In this document: positions 52,161 to 61,309 of the stretch, piece by piece
Layout: each line of letters begins with the position of its first letter
How positions within the stretch are numbered: position 1 is the first letter of the stretch
DNA from: Actinotalea caeni
Lineage (GTDB): Bacteria > Actinomycetota > Actinomycetes > Actinomycetales > Beutenbergiaceae
Direction of reading: 5' to 3'
Length of the DNA: 64,000 nucleotides
Assembly: GCF_009733795.1 (NCBI RefSeq)
Contig: NZ_WNXX01000014.1
Location: 1 to 64,000 of the forward strand
Made by a program: the position numbers and the translations under genes
The notes under the pieces: model-generated
Databases searched by the model: none
Seen by the model: the letters and a program-made list of their open reading frames with translations, nothing else
Told to the model about the DNA's origin: nothing

Positions 52161-54023
52161 ATGACTCGACGTCGTCCCCTGACCCTCCTGCTGGCGCTGG
52201 TGGTGGCGCTCGTCGTGGCGGCCGCGGTGCTGCCCGCCGGCCCCGCACGCGCCGACGACGACCAGGGCGACCGCGAGATCACTCGCTACGTGATCGAGGC
52301 CGACGCGCAGCCCGACGGCACGATCGCCGTCCGGCAGGAGATCGACCTGGACTTCGCGACCACGCCGGGCCACGGGCTGTTCCTCACGCTGATCACCCGG
52401 CAGGAGATCGACGGCGACCCCGACCACTACCGGGTGCTCGAGATCGACGACGTCCAGGTCACCTCGCCCAGCGGCGCCCCCGACGACCTGTACCTCGACG
52501 AGGAGGACGCCGGTCTGGTCATCCGGATCGGCGACGAGGACATCGGGGACGTCTCGGGCGTGCAGACCTACGTCGTCACGTACACGGTCGCCGGGGTGCC
52601 GAACAGCGGCGTCGGCGCGGGCGGCGAGGACGAGATCTACTGGAACGTCATCGGCGCCGGGTTCGAGCTGCCGATCTCGGACGTGACGGTGCGGCTGAAC
52701 GCCCCGACCGAGCCGCTGCAGGTCGACTGCTTCACGGGCCGCGTCGGGTCGAAGGCGCGGTGCTCGGGCTTCGCGGTGACCGACGGCGGGGTGGAGTTCC
52801 GGCAGGACCGCCTCTCCCCGGGCACAGGGCTGAGCGTGGTCGCCGCCTACGAGGGCGGCACGTTCGGCGGTGTGACGCCGATCCTGGCCCCGCGCCGGAC
52901 GTTCTCCAACAGCATGGGTCTCCAGACGCCGGCCGTCCCCGCCGCGGGTGTGCTCGCCCTCGTGGGGGCGGCCGGGGTCGCGGTGGTGGCCCGCCGCCGT
53001 GGGCGCGACCTCGCCTATCTCGACGTGACGCCGGGCCTGGCGCCGCCGGGCGGGACGGCGGGGGAGGCCGCCGTCGGGCCGCGCCGCAAGACACCGGTGG
53101 CGGTGCAGTTCACGCCGCCGCCGGACGTGCTGCCGGGTGAGATGGGGACGCTGTTCGACGAGCGTGCCGACCGCCGCGACGTCACCGCGACGATCATCGA
53201 CCTGGCGGTGCGCGGCTACCTGCGGATCGAGGAGATCCCGGGCGCCGAGAAGCCGGACTGGCGGCTGGTGCGCGACGTCGACCGCAGCTGGGACGACCTG
53301 CGGCCGTTCGAGCGCACGCTGCTGCGGGGGATCTTCTCGACGTCGGGGGAGAAGAAGCGGCTCAGCAAGCTGGGCACCCGGTTCGCCGAGGCCGTCTCCG
53401 ACGCGCAGGACCAGCTGTACGAGGAGATGGTGGCGCGCGGCTGGTTCACGCACTCCCCGCAGGCGGTGCGCCGGTCGTGGGTGGGCGCCGGCGTGCTGCT
53501 GGTCCTGGCCGGGCTGGTGCTGACGGTGCTGCTCGCCTTCCTCACCGGGTGGGGGATGCTCGGGCTGGCGGTGGTGGTCGTCGGGATCGCGGTGCTGATC
53601 GCCTCCTCGACAGCGCCCGCGCGCACCGCCGAGGGCAGCGCCGTGCTGGCGCAGACGCTGGGGTTCAAGCGCTACATCGAGACCGCCGAGGCGAACCAGC
53701 TGCGCTGGGAGGCGGGACAGGACATCTTCTCCAGGTACCTGCCGTTCGCGATGGCGTTCGGGCTCGAGAACCGGTGGGTGGGGCTGTTCGCCGAGCTCGC
53801 CGAGCAGGGCGTGGAGCTGCCCGAGCAGGGCTGGTACGTGGGCTCGACGCCCGCGGTGGCGCTGTGGAGCTCCGGGTTCGGGCAGGCGGTGTCGTCGTTC
53901 AGCTCGGCCGCCGACCTCGCGGTGGCGACGGCGACGCCCGCCTCCTCCGGCGGCTCCGGGTTCTCCTCCGGTGGCGGGTTCTCCGGCGGCGGCATCGGCG
54001 GTGGCGGGGGCGGCGGCTGGTGA
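52161..54023 (+). CDS. DUF2207 membrane protein
   Basis: 620 residues from a leaderless ATG. A signal peptide (to ~30) precedes an extracellular beta domain (~35-240; ITRYVIEADAQPDGTIAVRQEID, TPGHGLFLTLITRQE) which is DUF2207. Membrane helices follow at ~258-278 and ~437-485, with a cytoplasmic domain between and after them. The end is a Gly/Ser-rich tail. The family is widespread in actinobacteria and has no defined function. Confidence 0.85.
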   Translation: MTRRRPLTLLLALVVALVVAAAVLPAGPARADDDQGDREITRYVIEADAQPDGTIAVRQEIDLDFATTPGHGLFLTLITRQEIDGDPDHYRVLEIDDVQVTSPSGAPDDLYLDEEDAGLVIRIGDEDIGDVSGVQTYVVTYTVAGVPNSGVGAGGEDEIYWNVIGAGFELPISDVTVRLNAPTEPLQVDCFTGRVGSKARCSGFAVTDGGVEFRQDRLSPGTGLSVVAAYEGGTFGGVTPILAPRRTFSNSMGLQTPAVPAAGVLALVGAAGVAVVARRRGRDLAYLDVTPGLAPPGGTAGEAAVGPRRKTPVAVQFTPPPDVLPGEMGTLFDERADRRDVTATIIDLAVRGYLRIEEIPGAEKPDWRLVRDVDRSWDDLRPFERTLLRGIFSTSGEKKRLSKLGTRFAEAVSDAQDQLYEEMVARGWFTHSPQAVRRSWVGAGVLLVLAGLVLTVLLAFLTGWGMLGLAVVVVGIAVLIASSTAPARTAEGSAVLAQTLGFKRYIETAEANQLRWEAGQDIFSRYLPFAMAFGLENRWVGLFAELAEQGVELPEQGWYVGSTPAVALWSSGFGQAVSSFSSAADLAVATATPASSGGSGFSSGGGFSGGGIGGGGGGGW

Positions 54024-54148
54024 CCGGTGCTGGTGACCGGCTGCTGACCGGTGCCGCGGGGGAATGAGCTGGGTCGGCGCGGCGTTGGGCACGTAGGATG
54101 GCACTGCCGCCCGGCCGCGAGGCCGGTGGTGCTTGACAACTCAACAGG

Positions 54149-54515
54149 GGGGGTGATCGGTTTCGACGACGGTCGTCGTCCCAGGAGAAGCGGGTCGAGG
54201 ATGCACGGTCATCTCGTCAACGCTCCGTGCAAACCAATAGGTGCCGATTCCAAGCGCACCGAGTTCGCCCTCGCCGCCTGAGCGAGCCCGAACTCCGTCA
54301 GCCCGGGATAGCTTCCGACCCGGTTCCTGGCGTCATCTAGGAAGCCACTGCTCGTAGCCCTCGTCACCGGGGTTACGGGGACATCTAGGTGACTGAGCCC
54401 GTCAGCGACTTGTCTGCGTGATCGCTGGGGCCGAGAAACTCATCAGCAGACTGCACCCGGAGAAGCCCTGGTTCAGCACCGTCGGACGCGGGTTCGATTC
54501 CCGCCACCTCCACCC
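54149..54515 (+). ncRNA. ssrA: Transfer-messenger RNA (tmRNA)
   Basis: The acceptor stem pairs GGGGGTG (54149-54155) with CACCTCC (54505-54511), followed by the discriminator A. The T arm GGTTCGATTCC and the 5' GATCGGTTTCGAC element are canonical. The tag frame runs from GCC 54243 to a TGA at 54279 and encodes ADSKRTEFALAA, ending in the ALAA degradation signal. CCA is not encoded exactly. It rescues stalled ribosomes with SmpB (51563). Its 3' end serves as an integration site (see repeats). Confidence 0.95.
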
Positions 54516-54559
54516 CATGACAAAGCCACCGCGCGTCAGCGCGAGTGGCTTTTGTCATG
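54516..54559. terminator. Terminator after ssrA
   Basis: CATGACAAAGCCAC pairs with GTGGCTTTTGTCATG (one bulged T). It is directly behind the tmRNA 3' end. Confidence 0.75.
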
Positions 54560-54565
54560 CGGGGA

Positions 54566-54636
54566 GGTGTCGGGTGTCGGGAGGAGGAGCGCCCACCGAG
54601 GGACGAGGTGGTCGCGACGACGGGTCCCGCCACCTC
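54566..54636 (+). repeat. 71-bp direct repeat, left copy (att-like)
   Basis: Identical to 57965-58035 at 70 of 71 positions, same orientation, 3399 bp apart. Together with 4 bp beyond its end it contains TCCCGCCACCTCCACC (54625-54640), the same 16 bp as the 3' end of ssrA (54499-54514). This suggests a duplicated integration core. Confidence 0.9.
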
Positions 54637-54644
54637 CACCACGA

Positions 54645-54679
54645 AGCGCCGTGTACCAGTGGTACACGGCGCTTTTTGT
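54645..54679. terminator. Rho-independent terminator next to the left repeat
   Basis: AGCGCCGTGTACCA pairs with its mirror TGGTACACGGCGCT around a 2-bp centre and is followed by TTTTTG. A diverged copy of its stem (GCCGTGTGCCAGTGGT on the minus strand) is at 57939-57954, just inside the right repeat. Confidence 0.85.
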
Positions 54680-54784
54680 TGTATTTCCAACGGTTTCCGG
54701 CGATCGGCTCCGTAGGCAGGAGTTGGCACGGATCGGCCGGAATTGGCACAAGAACTGTCACACGCTGAGAGGGGTCGGGGTTCG

Positions 54785-55957
54785 ATGGCGCGTTCAGGAC
54801 CGCTTCCACGCGGGATCACGCTCTACCGGGGACGCTACCGCGTGCGCCTGTCCGTCGATGGGCAGACGCACGCGCTCGGCATGTTCGACACCCTCGGTGA
54901 TGCCAAGGCGGCGCTGGCGATCGCGAAGGGCGAGGCGGTCCGCGGATGGTTCGTGCCGCCCTCGGAGCTGCGGGCGCAGCGGCGTGCGGTCGTCGAGCGG
55001 GAGGCGCTGGAGTCGGTGACGGTCGGGGAGTGGGCGCAGACCTGGCTGGCCGAGATGGACGCGAACCCGAAGCGCTCGCACTCGACCGTGGTGAGCTACA
55101 CCTCGGTGCTGCGCAACCACGTGCTGCCGACGCTGGGGCACGTGCGCTTGGTCGACCTGACCACGCAGCAGGTCTCGGACCTGCTTGCCGAGCTCCGCTC
55201 CCGCCCCTCGGCCCGCCACCCAGGAGCCAAGGCCAACGGCATCACCCACACGACGACGATCGTGCTGCGCTCGATGATCAACGCGGCGGTCAAGCGGGAG
55301 GTCGGCGGGCTGACAGCGTTCCGGTTCCCCGAGGCGGTCGGACACGTGCGCGTGCGGCCGGCCGAGGAAGACGGCGACGTTGCGACGCCGGCCGAGGTCG
55401 CGGCGATGGCCGAGGCGATGCCGGAGCACCTGCGGATCGCGGTGCCACTGGCGGCGTGGTGCGCGCTGCGGCTGGGGGGGTGCTCGGGCTAGAGCGGCGC
55501 GACCTGGACCATCTGGACGACCCGGCTCGGGCGACGCTGCACGTGCGGCGACAGTGGAACACCAAGGCGCATGCGATCACTGACCCGAAGGCGGACTCGG
55601 CGAGGTCGATCGCGATCCCGCGGCTCTTGCTGCCGGCGCTGGTGGCGCACCTGGAGGAGTTCACCGGCGCGAAGCCGACGAGCACCGTGCTCCGTGGTCG
55701 CCGTAGAGATGTTCGGGTATCGCAGACGACGTTCGACAACGCATGGCGCGAGGCACGCAAGGGCGTGCGACCGACATTCCACTTCCACGACCTCCGGCAC
55801 ACCGGCCTGACGATCTACGCCCAGCAGGGCGCGACGCTCGCCGAACTGCTCCACCGCGGCGGCCACAGCGATCAGCGTTGCACTGAGGTACCAGCACGTC
55901 ACGGTCGAGCGGGATCGAGCGTTGACCGACAGGCTCAGCGACGTCGTCTCGGCATGA
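54785..55957 (+). pseudogene. Tyrosine recombinase (integrase), two frameshifts
   Basis: From ATG 54785 the N-terminal DNA-binding domain (YRGRYRVRLSVDGQTHALGMFDT) and the SAM-like core-binding domain are intact. A one-base loss in a G7 run near 55480 puts a stop at 55490; the -1 frame continues through LGLERRDLD, RPTFHFHDLRHTG (the HxxR box) and LLHRGGHSD. A one-base gain near 55880 is needed to reach ALRYQHV, with the catalytic Tyr, and the final VVSA at 55955. All catalytic residues exist but no single frame encodes them. The G run could hide a sequencing error; two shifts make real decay likelier. Confidence 0.85.
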
Positions 55958-55981
55958 CCTGTCTAGCGCGACTTCCGCCAT

Positions 55982-55987
55982 TAGGGT
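55982..55987 (+). promoter_or_regulatory. -10 box of a leaderless promoter
   Basis: TAGGGT, 6 nt before the GTG at 55994. Confidence 0.6.
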
Positions 55988-55993
55988 TCGAGC

Positions 55994-57190
55994 GTGTCGG
56001 ATGAGTCGGAAGCCAGCCTCGATCGGATGGTGACGGCGCTGGTGCCGTCGCTCTCGCGGAGTCTGGCCGAGCAGTTCAACGTGTTTCGGGTGATGCACCA
56101 CGGAACTCACGAGAGGCAGTTGTCCAACGTCTTCGCTTGGCTTCTGCGCGCCGACGCCACCCACGGGCTCGGAGACACCTTCCAGCGGATCTTTGTCAGG
56201 CAGGTGAGTGCGCAGGTCGCGCCCGGCATGGCGCTACCGGCTACCGGCTATCGGGTGACGCAGGAGGTGAACACGTCGGGGCCAGACGACTTGTCCGCAG
56301 ACATTGCCGACATCGTGCTCACCGGTGAGAACGCGGTGCTCGTGGTGGAGAACTTCGAGTCCTCCGATGGGCATGGGCATTGCTACGAGCGGTATCTCAG
56401 ATTCGGGCAGGCAGGTGGCACCGCCCTCAGCGTGGTCGTGCTTCTGTGTCACCGACATGAGCCGAGCCGGCAGCGCGACGGTTGGGAGAACGCGGTTGTG
56501 CTGACCTACTCCGAGTTGCTCGGCGAGCTGCAACGGCATCTCGCGGCCGACGCAAGATGGCAGCGGGCACACCCCGAACCCCACTTCTTCATCAGCCAGC
56601 TCATCGATCACTTCGTGGAAGGGGCCGCGGCCGTGAACATCGACGACCAGATCTCGTTCATCAGCACCATGTGCGCCACAGGCGAGTCCGCGCGGTACGG
56701 TCATCAGCGGCACGACGTCGCTGGTGAAGAGTTCGCCAATCTGGTGGCGCAACACGCTCGGCGCCAGTTCGAGGAGGCCCGTGGCACGCTCGGCCGGGTG
56801 AAGCGAGCCTTGAAGGATCACGCGGACCGAATCCTGGTCGCGCAGCTCAACGCTGGACTTGCGGCGGGACCGGTGACGTCCGTGAAGACGCCGTACAAAG
56901 GCCAATGGCAGTGGTGCGTAGCGCTGTACCGCGCGGACGCGGCGCATCTCTTCATCGAGTTCGGACCGACAGCCGTAGTCGAGAACACGCGCGTGCCGCA
57001 GCCCCTCGCGGCACCGGACTATTCGAGGCTCTTCGTCACACGCCGGGCGGAGGGTGGCGGGATCGACCTCATCAGCCAGACCGATGTCGGTCTCTACGAA
57101 GTGCTGGCAGGGCTGCCGTCCACAGACGTCCGACTCCGAGACGCGCTCATCGAAGCAGCCTCGAGGAGCACGACGTCAGAACGCTCGTAG
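55994..57190 (+). CDS. PD-(D/E)XK nuclease-family protein with altered active site
   Basis: 398 residues from a leaderless GTG. It has the PDDEXK_4 layout: HERQLSNVFAWLLRADATHGLGDTF, Glu91 in VTQEVNT, then DIADIVLT (Asp106) and VVENFESSDGHGHCYERYLRFG. The expected E-x-K of the nuclease is E-N-F (119-121), so the catalytic Lys is missing or moved. The SDGHGH string follows at once and might supply metal ligands. The C-terminal half is unrecognised. It lies within the 71-bp repeats, between the integrase and a nucleotidyltransferase-like gene. Defence or toxin role is inference. Confidence 0.7.
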   Translation: MSDESEASLDRMVTALVPSLSRSLAEQFNVFRVMHHGTHERQLSNVFAWLLRADATHGLGDTFQRIFVRQVSAQVAPGMALPATGYRVTQEVNTSGPDDLSADIADIVLTGENAVLVVENFESSDGHGHCYERYLRFGQAGGTALSVVVLLCHRHEPSRQRDGWENAVVLTYSELLGELQRHLAADARWQRAHPEPHFFISQLIDHFVEGAAAVNIDDQISFISTMCATGESARYGHQRHDVAGEEFANLVAQHARRQFEEARGTLGRVKRALKDHADRILVAQLNAGLAAGPVTSVKTPYKGQWQWCVALYRADAAHLFIEFGPTAVVENTRVPQPLAAPDYSRLFVTRRAEGGGIDLISQTDVGLYEVLAGLPSTDVRLRDALIEAASRSTTSERS

Positions 57191-57269
57191 TTGGTTAGCC
57201 GTGCGGTGCAGGCCCGGCTGCGAGTAGGGCCAGCGACACCTGTGCCCGGCGTCTGCGGGCCGCAGGCAC

Positions 57270-57935
57270 CTATGACCATGCCGGATGATCGTCGGGCAGT
57301 GCTCGGGCGAGGTTCCGAATCCTGCGGGCGTCTGAGCCGGTCCACATCTCGGGTGACTCCAGAAGGGCATCGGCGTCCCTGACCGTAGCGGCCAGCATCG
57401 CGCCGTCGAGCAGGTGGCGATCTCGGTCACGGGAGTCCACGCGGTAGGCCCCGCCCTCGAGCGTGAGCGCACCGAGGACATTGGGGATGCTGATCGTCAC
57501 GTCGTCGCCGGCCTCGGTGGACAGGCGCAGGTCGACCGTCTTGCGCAGCGCTGAGGTGCCTCCTGGTGCCTCGACGAGGGCGTGACGTCCTACCTGCTCT
57601 GCGACGGCCCGCGGCGCGGCGTGGTCGGCGATCAGCACGTCGATGACGTGCCGACTCTCGCCCTTGGAGCGGACGAACCGATGGGCAGGATCGCGGCGGT
57701 CGTGGGGATCGACCAACTGATACCCGAGGTCGCGGAGGCTCGCGCGGGCACCGTTCCAGCTGATCGCGCCGGTCTCGATGTGGAGGACGACGTCGATGTC
57801 GTCGGTGGGGCGGGTGACCGCTAGTCCGGCGTGCAGAACGTGTGCCTGCACCATGAGGCCGCCGACGAGGGTCCACGAACCCGGAGGCAGCCGGCGGGCG
57901 AGTTCGGGTAGCCGTGTCGCAAGCCTGCTTGTCAC
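57270..57935 (-). CDS. Nucleotidyltransferase-fold protein, AbiEii-like
   Basis: About 221 residues from GTG 57935. GSWTLVGGLMVQAH (Gly25-Gly26) and, 20 residues later, RPTDDIDVVLH (Asp46-Ile-Asp48) form the GG...DxD nucleotidyltransferase motif as in AbiEii/AbiGii toxins and MNT-type proteins. The later part has HRFVRSKGESRHVIDVLIADHA with a third acidic strand. No AbiEi-type antitoxin is next to it. It converges with the PD-(D/E)XK gene. The frame is open for another 540 bp upstream through the 71-bp repeat, so the start is not certain. No clear ribosome site. Confidence 0.7.
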   Translation of the reverse strand: MTSRLATRLPELARRLPPGSWTLVGGLMVQAHVLHAGLAVTRPTDDIDVVLHIETGAISWNGARASLRDLGYQLVDPHDRRDPAHRFVRSKGESRHVIDVLIADHAAPRAVAEQVGRHALVEAPGGTSALRKTVDLRLSTEAGDDVTISIPNVLGALTLEGGAYRVDSRDRDRHLLDGAMLAATVRDADALLESPEMWTGSDARRIRNLARALPDDHPAWS

Positions 57936-57964
57936 ACCACTGGCACACGGCGGATGGGGAGGAT

Positions 57965-58035
57965 GGTGTCGGGTGTCGGGACGAGGAGCGCCCACCGAGG
58001 GACGAGGTGGTCGCGACGACGGGTCCCGCCACCTC
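57965..58035 (+). repeat. 71-bp direct repeat, right copy (att-like)
   Basis: 70 of 71 bases match 54566-54636; the only change is G to C at 57981. Its end continues TCCCGCCACCTCTGCC (58024-58039), 14 of 16 to the ssrA 3' end. It lies upstream of hsdM. Confidence 0.9.
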
Positions 58036-58118
58036 TGCCGCGGCGCGCCATCGATTGACGCCCTCCGCCGTTCGACGTCGCGGCGATACTGTCGCCGTAG
58101 TGTCGAGGAGGAGTCGTC

Positions 58119-60116
58119 GTGAGTCAGCTCAGCAACTTCGTGTGGTCCATCGCGGACCTGCTTCGTGGCCCCTTCAAGCCGCACCAGTACGGGACGGTCA
58201 TCCTCCCGTTCACGATCCTGCGCCGTCTCGAAGCCGTGATGGCGCCGCAGCGCGTGGAGATGGCCGCCGCCGTCGCCAAGTCCGAGGATCCGACCCTGCG
58301 CCGCGCTCACGTGCGCCGCGCCACGGGTCTGCCGTTCTACACCACCTCCTCCTACACCCTCGCGACCGCGCTGGAGGACCCGGACAACCTCACCGCGAAC
58401 CTCGTCGACTACATCAACGGGTTCTCCGACGAGGTCGACGTCTTCAAGCACTTCGACTTCGAGGCTCGCATCCACCAGCTGGACGCCGCCGACCGGCTCA
58501 TCCCCGTCACGCAGGCGTTCGCCGCCGCGCCCTTGTCAACCAACGACGTCGACAACGCCGGCATGGGCGACCTGTTCGAGCACCTGATCTACAAGGACTT
58601 CGAGGCCTCGAACGCCGAGGCGGGCGACTTCTACACCCCGCGTGACGCCATCAGGCTCCTCGTCGACCTCGTCTTCGCCGAGGACACCGCCGCTCTCGCT
58701 ACCCCCGGCATCACCCGCTCCGTCTACGACCCCGCCGCCGGCACCGGTGGCATGCTCTCGGTTGCCGAGGAGCATCTGCACCAGCTGAATCCGAAGGCGA
58801 ACCTGGCCCTGTTTGCGCAGGAGATCAACCCTGCCTCCTACGCGATCGCCAAGTCAGACATGCTGATCAAGGGCCAGGACATCGCCAACGTCCGCCTCGG
58901 TGACACCCTTGCCGACGATCTCTTTGCCGGCGACACCTTCGACTTCGTCCTTTCCAATCCGCCGTACGGCGTCGACTGGAAGGCCTCGGAGAAGGCGGTC
59001 CGCGACGAGTACGCCCGCGGCGCCAACGGCAGGTTCGGCCCGGGGCTGCCGAGTGTCGCTGACGGGTCGATGTTGTTCCTCCTCCACGTCGTCGCGAAGC
59101 TCCGCCCGGTCGACGCGCGCGGCAACGGCGGCCGTGGCGGCATCGTCCTGAACGGCTCCCCACTCTTCAACGGTGGCGCCGGCTCGGGTCCGAGCAACAT
59201 CCGTGGGTACCTGCTCGAGAACGACCTCGTCGACGCGATCGTGGCGCTGCCGAACGACATGTTCTACAACACCGGCATCGCCACCTACCTCTGGATCCTG
59301 GACAACTCCAAGCAGCCTGAGCGGCGCGGCAAGATCCAGCTCGTGGACGCCACCAAGCTGGGCACCAAGATGCGCAAGTCGCTGGGCTCCAAGCGGGTCG
59401 AGATCTCCGACAGTGATCGCGAACGCATCGTCCGCACCTATGCGATGTTCGACGGCGACCCTTCCGTCGCCGAGTCCGCTCCCGACGGCGGTGTGTCACC
59501 TCGGTCCAAGGTGTTCGACAACCTCGACTTCGCCTACTGGTCGGTGACGATCGAGCGGCCCTTGCGGCTCAACTTCCAGGTCACGCCCGAGCGGCTGGAG
59601 GCGGTTGCGGCGTCGAAGCCGCTTGCCAAGGTAGACGGGCTCGTCGATGTCCTCCGCAGCTTCGGTGACACGCTCTACCTCAACCGCGAGGAGTTCCTGC
59701 GCGATCTCGGTAAGCACCTCGGCGCCGCAGGCATCGGGCTATCGACACCCCAGCGCAAGGCGCTCTGGCAGGCGCTTGGAGAGAGGGACGAGAACGCTGA
59801 CATCTGCACCACCAAGGGGCGTCCGGAGCCCGACACCGGACTGCGCGACACCGAGATCGTCCCCTTCGGCTGGGGCGGCCACCCGAAGAGTCATGACGCC
59901 CACTGCGACACTATCCAGGCCTACGTCGACGCCGAGGTCCTGCCCCATGTGCCCGACGCCTGGATCGACTGGGACAAGACCAAGGTCGGCTACGAGATCC
60001 CCTTCACCCGGCACTTCTACGAGTACGTGCCGCCCAGGTTGCTGGAGGAGATAGACGCGGATCTTGAGGCGTCGGTCGCGCGGATTCTCGCGCTATTGCG
60101 GGAGGTCGAGTCATGA
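58119..60116 (+). CDS. hsdM: Type I restriction-modification system, methyltransferase subunit
   Basis: 665 residues from GTG 58119 with GAGGAGG upstream. N-terminal HsdM domain (SNFVWSIADLLRGPFKPHQYG), SAM motif I DPAAGTGGML (~206) and catalytic motif IV NPPYG (~281) of N6-adenine methyltransferases. Its length exceeds the ~500 residues of EcoKI HsdM because of a long C-terminal extension, as in the larger HsdM group. Two HsdM with one HsdS form the methylase. Overlaps hsdS by 4 bp (ATGA). Confidence 0.94.
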   Translation: MSQLSNFVWSIADLLRGPFKPHQYGTVILPFTILRRLEAVMAPQRVEMAAAVAKSEDPTLRRAHVRRATGLPFYTTSSYTLATALEDPDNLTANLVDYINGFSDEVDVFKHFDFEARIHQLDAADRLIPVTQAFAAAPLSTNDVDNAGMGDLFEHLIYKDFEASNAEAGDFYTPRDAIRLLVDLVFAEDTAALATPGITRSVYDPAAGTGGMLSVAEEHLHQLNPKANLALFAQEINPASYAIAKSDMLIKGQDIANVRLGDTLADDLFAGDTFDFVLSNPPYGVDWKASEKAVRDEYARGANGRFGPGLPSVADGSMLFLLHVVAKLRPVDARGNGGRGGIVLNGSPLFNGGAGSGPSNIRGYLLENDLVDAIVALPNDMFYNTGIATYLWILDNSKQPERRGKIQLVDATKLGTKMRKSLGSKRVEISDSDRERIVRTYAMFDGDPSVAESAPDGGVSPRSKVFDNLDFAYWSVTIERPLRLNFQVTPERLEAVAASKPLAKVDGLVDVLRSFGDTLYLNREEFLRDLGKHLGAAGIGLSTPQRKALWQALGERDENADICTTKGRPEPDTGLRDTEIVPFGWGGHPKSHDAHCDTIQAYVDAEVLPHVPDAWIDWDKTKVGYEIPFTRHFYEYVPPRLLEEIDADLEASVARILALLREVES

Positions 60117-61309
60117 CTTCGGCTCGACCAGCAACCAGTCGCCGCTCCACGGAGCCCTGGCTTGAGGACCTCCCAGAGCACTGGACCGTCGTTCCGATGC
60201 AGCGTGTCGTCAGATTCGGGAACGGCGCAGACTACAAGGACCTCGAAGTCTCGAAAGGCGGCTACCCCGTGTATGGGTCCGGAGGGATCTTCAGTCGCGC
60301 CAGCACATATCTGTACGACGGCGAGAGTGTTCTGTTTGGGCGGAAGGGGACGATTGACCGGCCGCTGTATGTACGAGGCAAGTTTTGGACCGTCGACACG
60401 ATGTACTTCACCGTGCCAAGCCCCGCAGTGTTCCCGAAATACCTGTACTACGTCGCAACGACGATTCCATTCGGGTACTACACGACGAGCACGGCACTGC
60501 CCAGCATGACATCGTCCGATCTTGGACGGCACCGGATGCCTCTCCCTCCACTGGGCGAGCAGCGGCGGATCGCGGACTTCCTGGACGCCGAGACCGCCCA
60601 GATCGACGCACTCATCGCCGAGCAGGGACACTTCATCGCCCTCCTCCGCGAGCGGCGGACGACAGAGATTGCTCGCGTGGTCCAGGGTGATCCGACCTGG
60701 CCCCTGCTCCGCCTCTCATGGCTGTTCAATCGGATCGGGAGCGGTACAACACCGCCCGCGGACTCGATCTTGCCTGCGGGTCAAGGCTCGCACCAGTGGG
60801 TGACGACAAGCGAACTCCGGGAGGTGGGCATCACGGAGACGAAGCAGACGCTCTCGGAGGGCACGGTCCGGTCCACGCCCGCGCTGCGAGTGTTTCCGGC
60901 GGGCACGCTCCTTATCGCAATGTACGGGGCCACCATCGGCCGGCTCGGCTGGCTCGAGACGGCAGCCACGACAAACCAGGCCTGCTGCGCGTTCGCGGAG
61001 CCACGGGGTGTAACAACTCGCTGGGCCTATTACTGTCTCCTCGCGGCCAAGCCTGCTCTGCTTCTCCTCGCCTCCGGCGGTGGGCAGCCGAATATCAACC
61101 AGGACAAGCTGCGCTCGATGCGGATCCGCGTCCCACCGCTCGGCGAACAGAATCGACTCACAGCTTATCTCGATACGCAGGGAGCGCGGGTCGATGCGCT
61201 CATCGCGGAGGCTGAACACAATATCGCTCTGTCGAAGGAACGAAAGGCTGCTCTCATCACGGCTGCCGTGACCGGGCGGATCGATGTGAGCACAAGGAGC
61301 GCTGCCTGA
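60113..61309 (+). CDS. hsdS: Type I restriction-modification system, specificity subunit
   Basis: 398 residues. Two target-recognition domains (~20-140 and ~195-335), each followed by a conserved helix: LPPLGEQRRIADFLDAETAQ (~143) and VPPLGEQNRLTAYLDTQGAR (~339). The two halves read one part each of a split DNA target. Notably less GC-rich than hsdM, as usual for exchangeable hsdS genes. The stop overlaps the hsdR start (TGATG). Confidence 0.93.
   Translation: MTSARPATSRRSTEPWLEDLPEHWTVVPMQRVVRFGNGADYKDLEVSKGGYPVYGSGGIFSRASTYLYDGESVLFGRKGTIDRPLYVRGKFWTVDTMYFTVPSPAVFPKYLYYVATTIPFGYYTTSTALPSMTSSDLGRHRMPLPPLGEQRRIADFLDAETAQIDALIAEQGHFIALLRERRTTEIARVVQGDPTWPLLRLSWLFNRIGSGTTPPADSILPAGQGSHQWVTTSELREVGITETKQTLSEGTVRSTPALRVFPAGTLLIAMYGATIGRLGWLETAATTNQACCAFAEPRGVTTRWAYYCLLAAKPALLLLASGGGQPNINQDKLRSMRIRVPPLGEQNRLTAYLDTQGARVDALIAEAEHNIALSKERKAALITAAVTGRIDVSTRSAA

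Larger units (their letters stand above)
54566..58035. mobile_element. Integrated element at ssrA bounded by 71-bp direct repeats
   Basis: Contents: a frameshifted tyrosine integrase next to the left repeat, a PD-(D/E)XK-like gene and a nucleotidyltransferase-fold gene. Site choice at the 3' end of a tmRNA gene is typical of integrative elements. The type I restriction genes beyond the right repeat may belong to the same or a neighbouring insertion; the outer end is outside the window. Confidence 0.7.
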
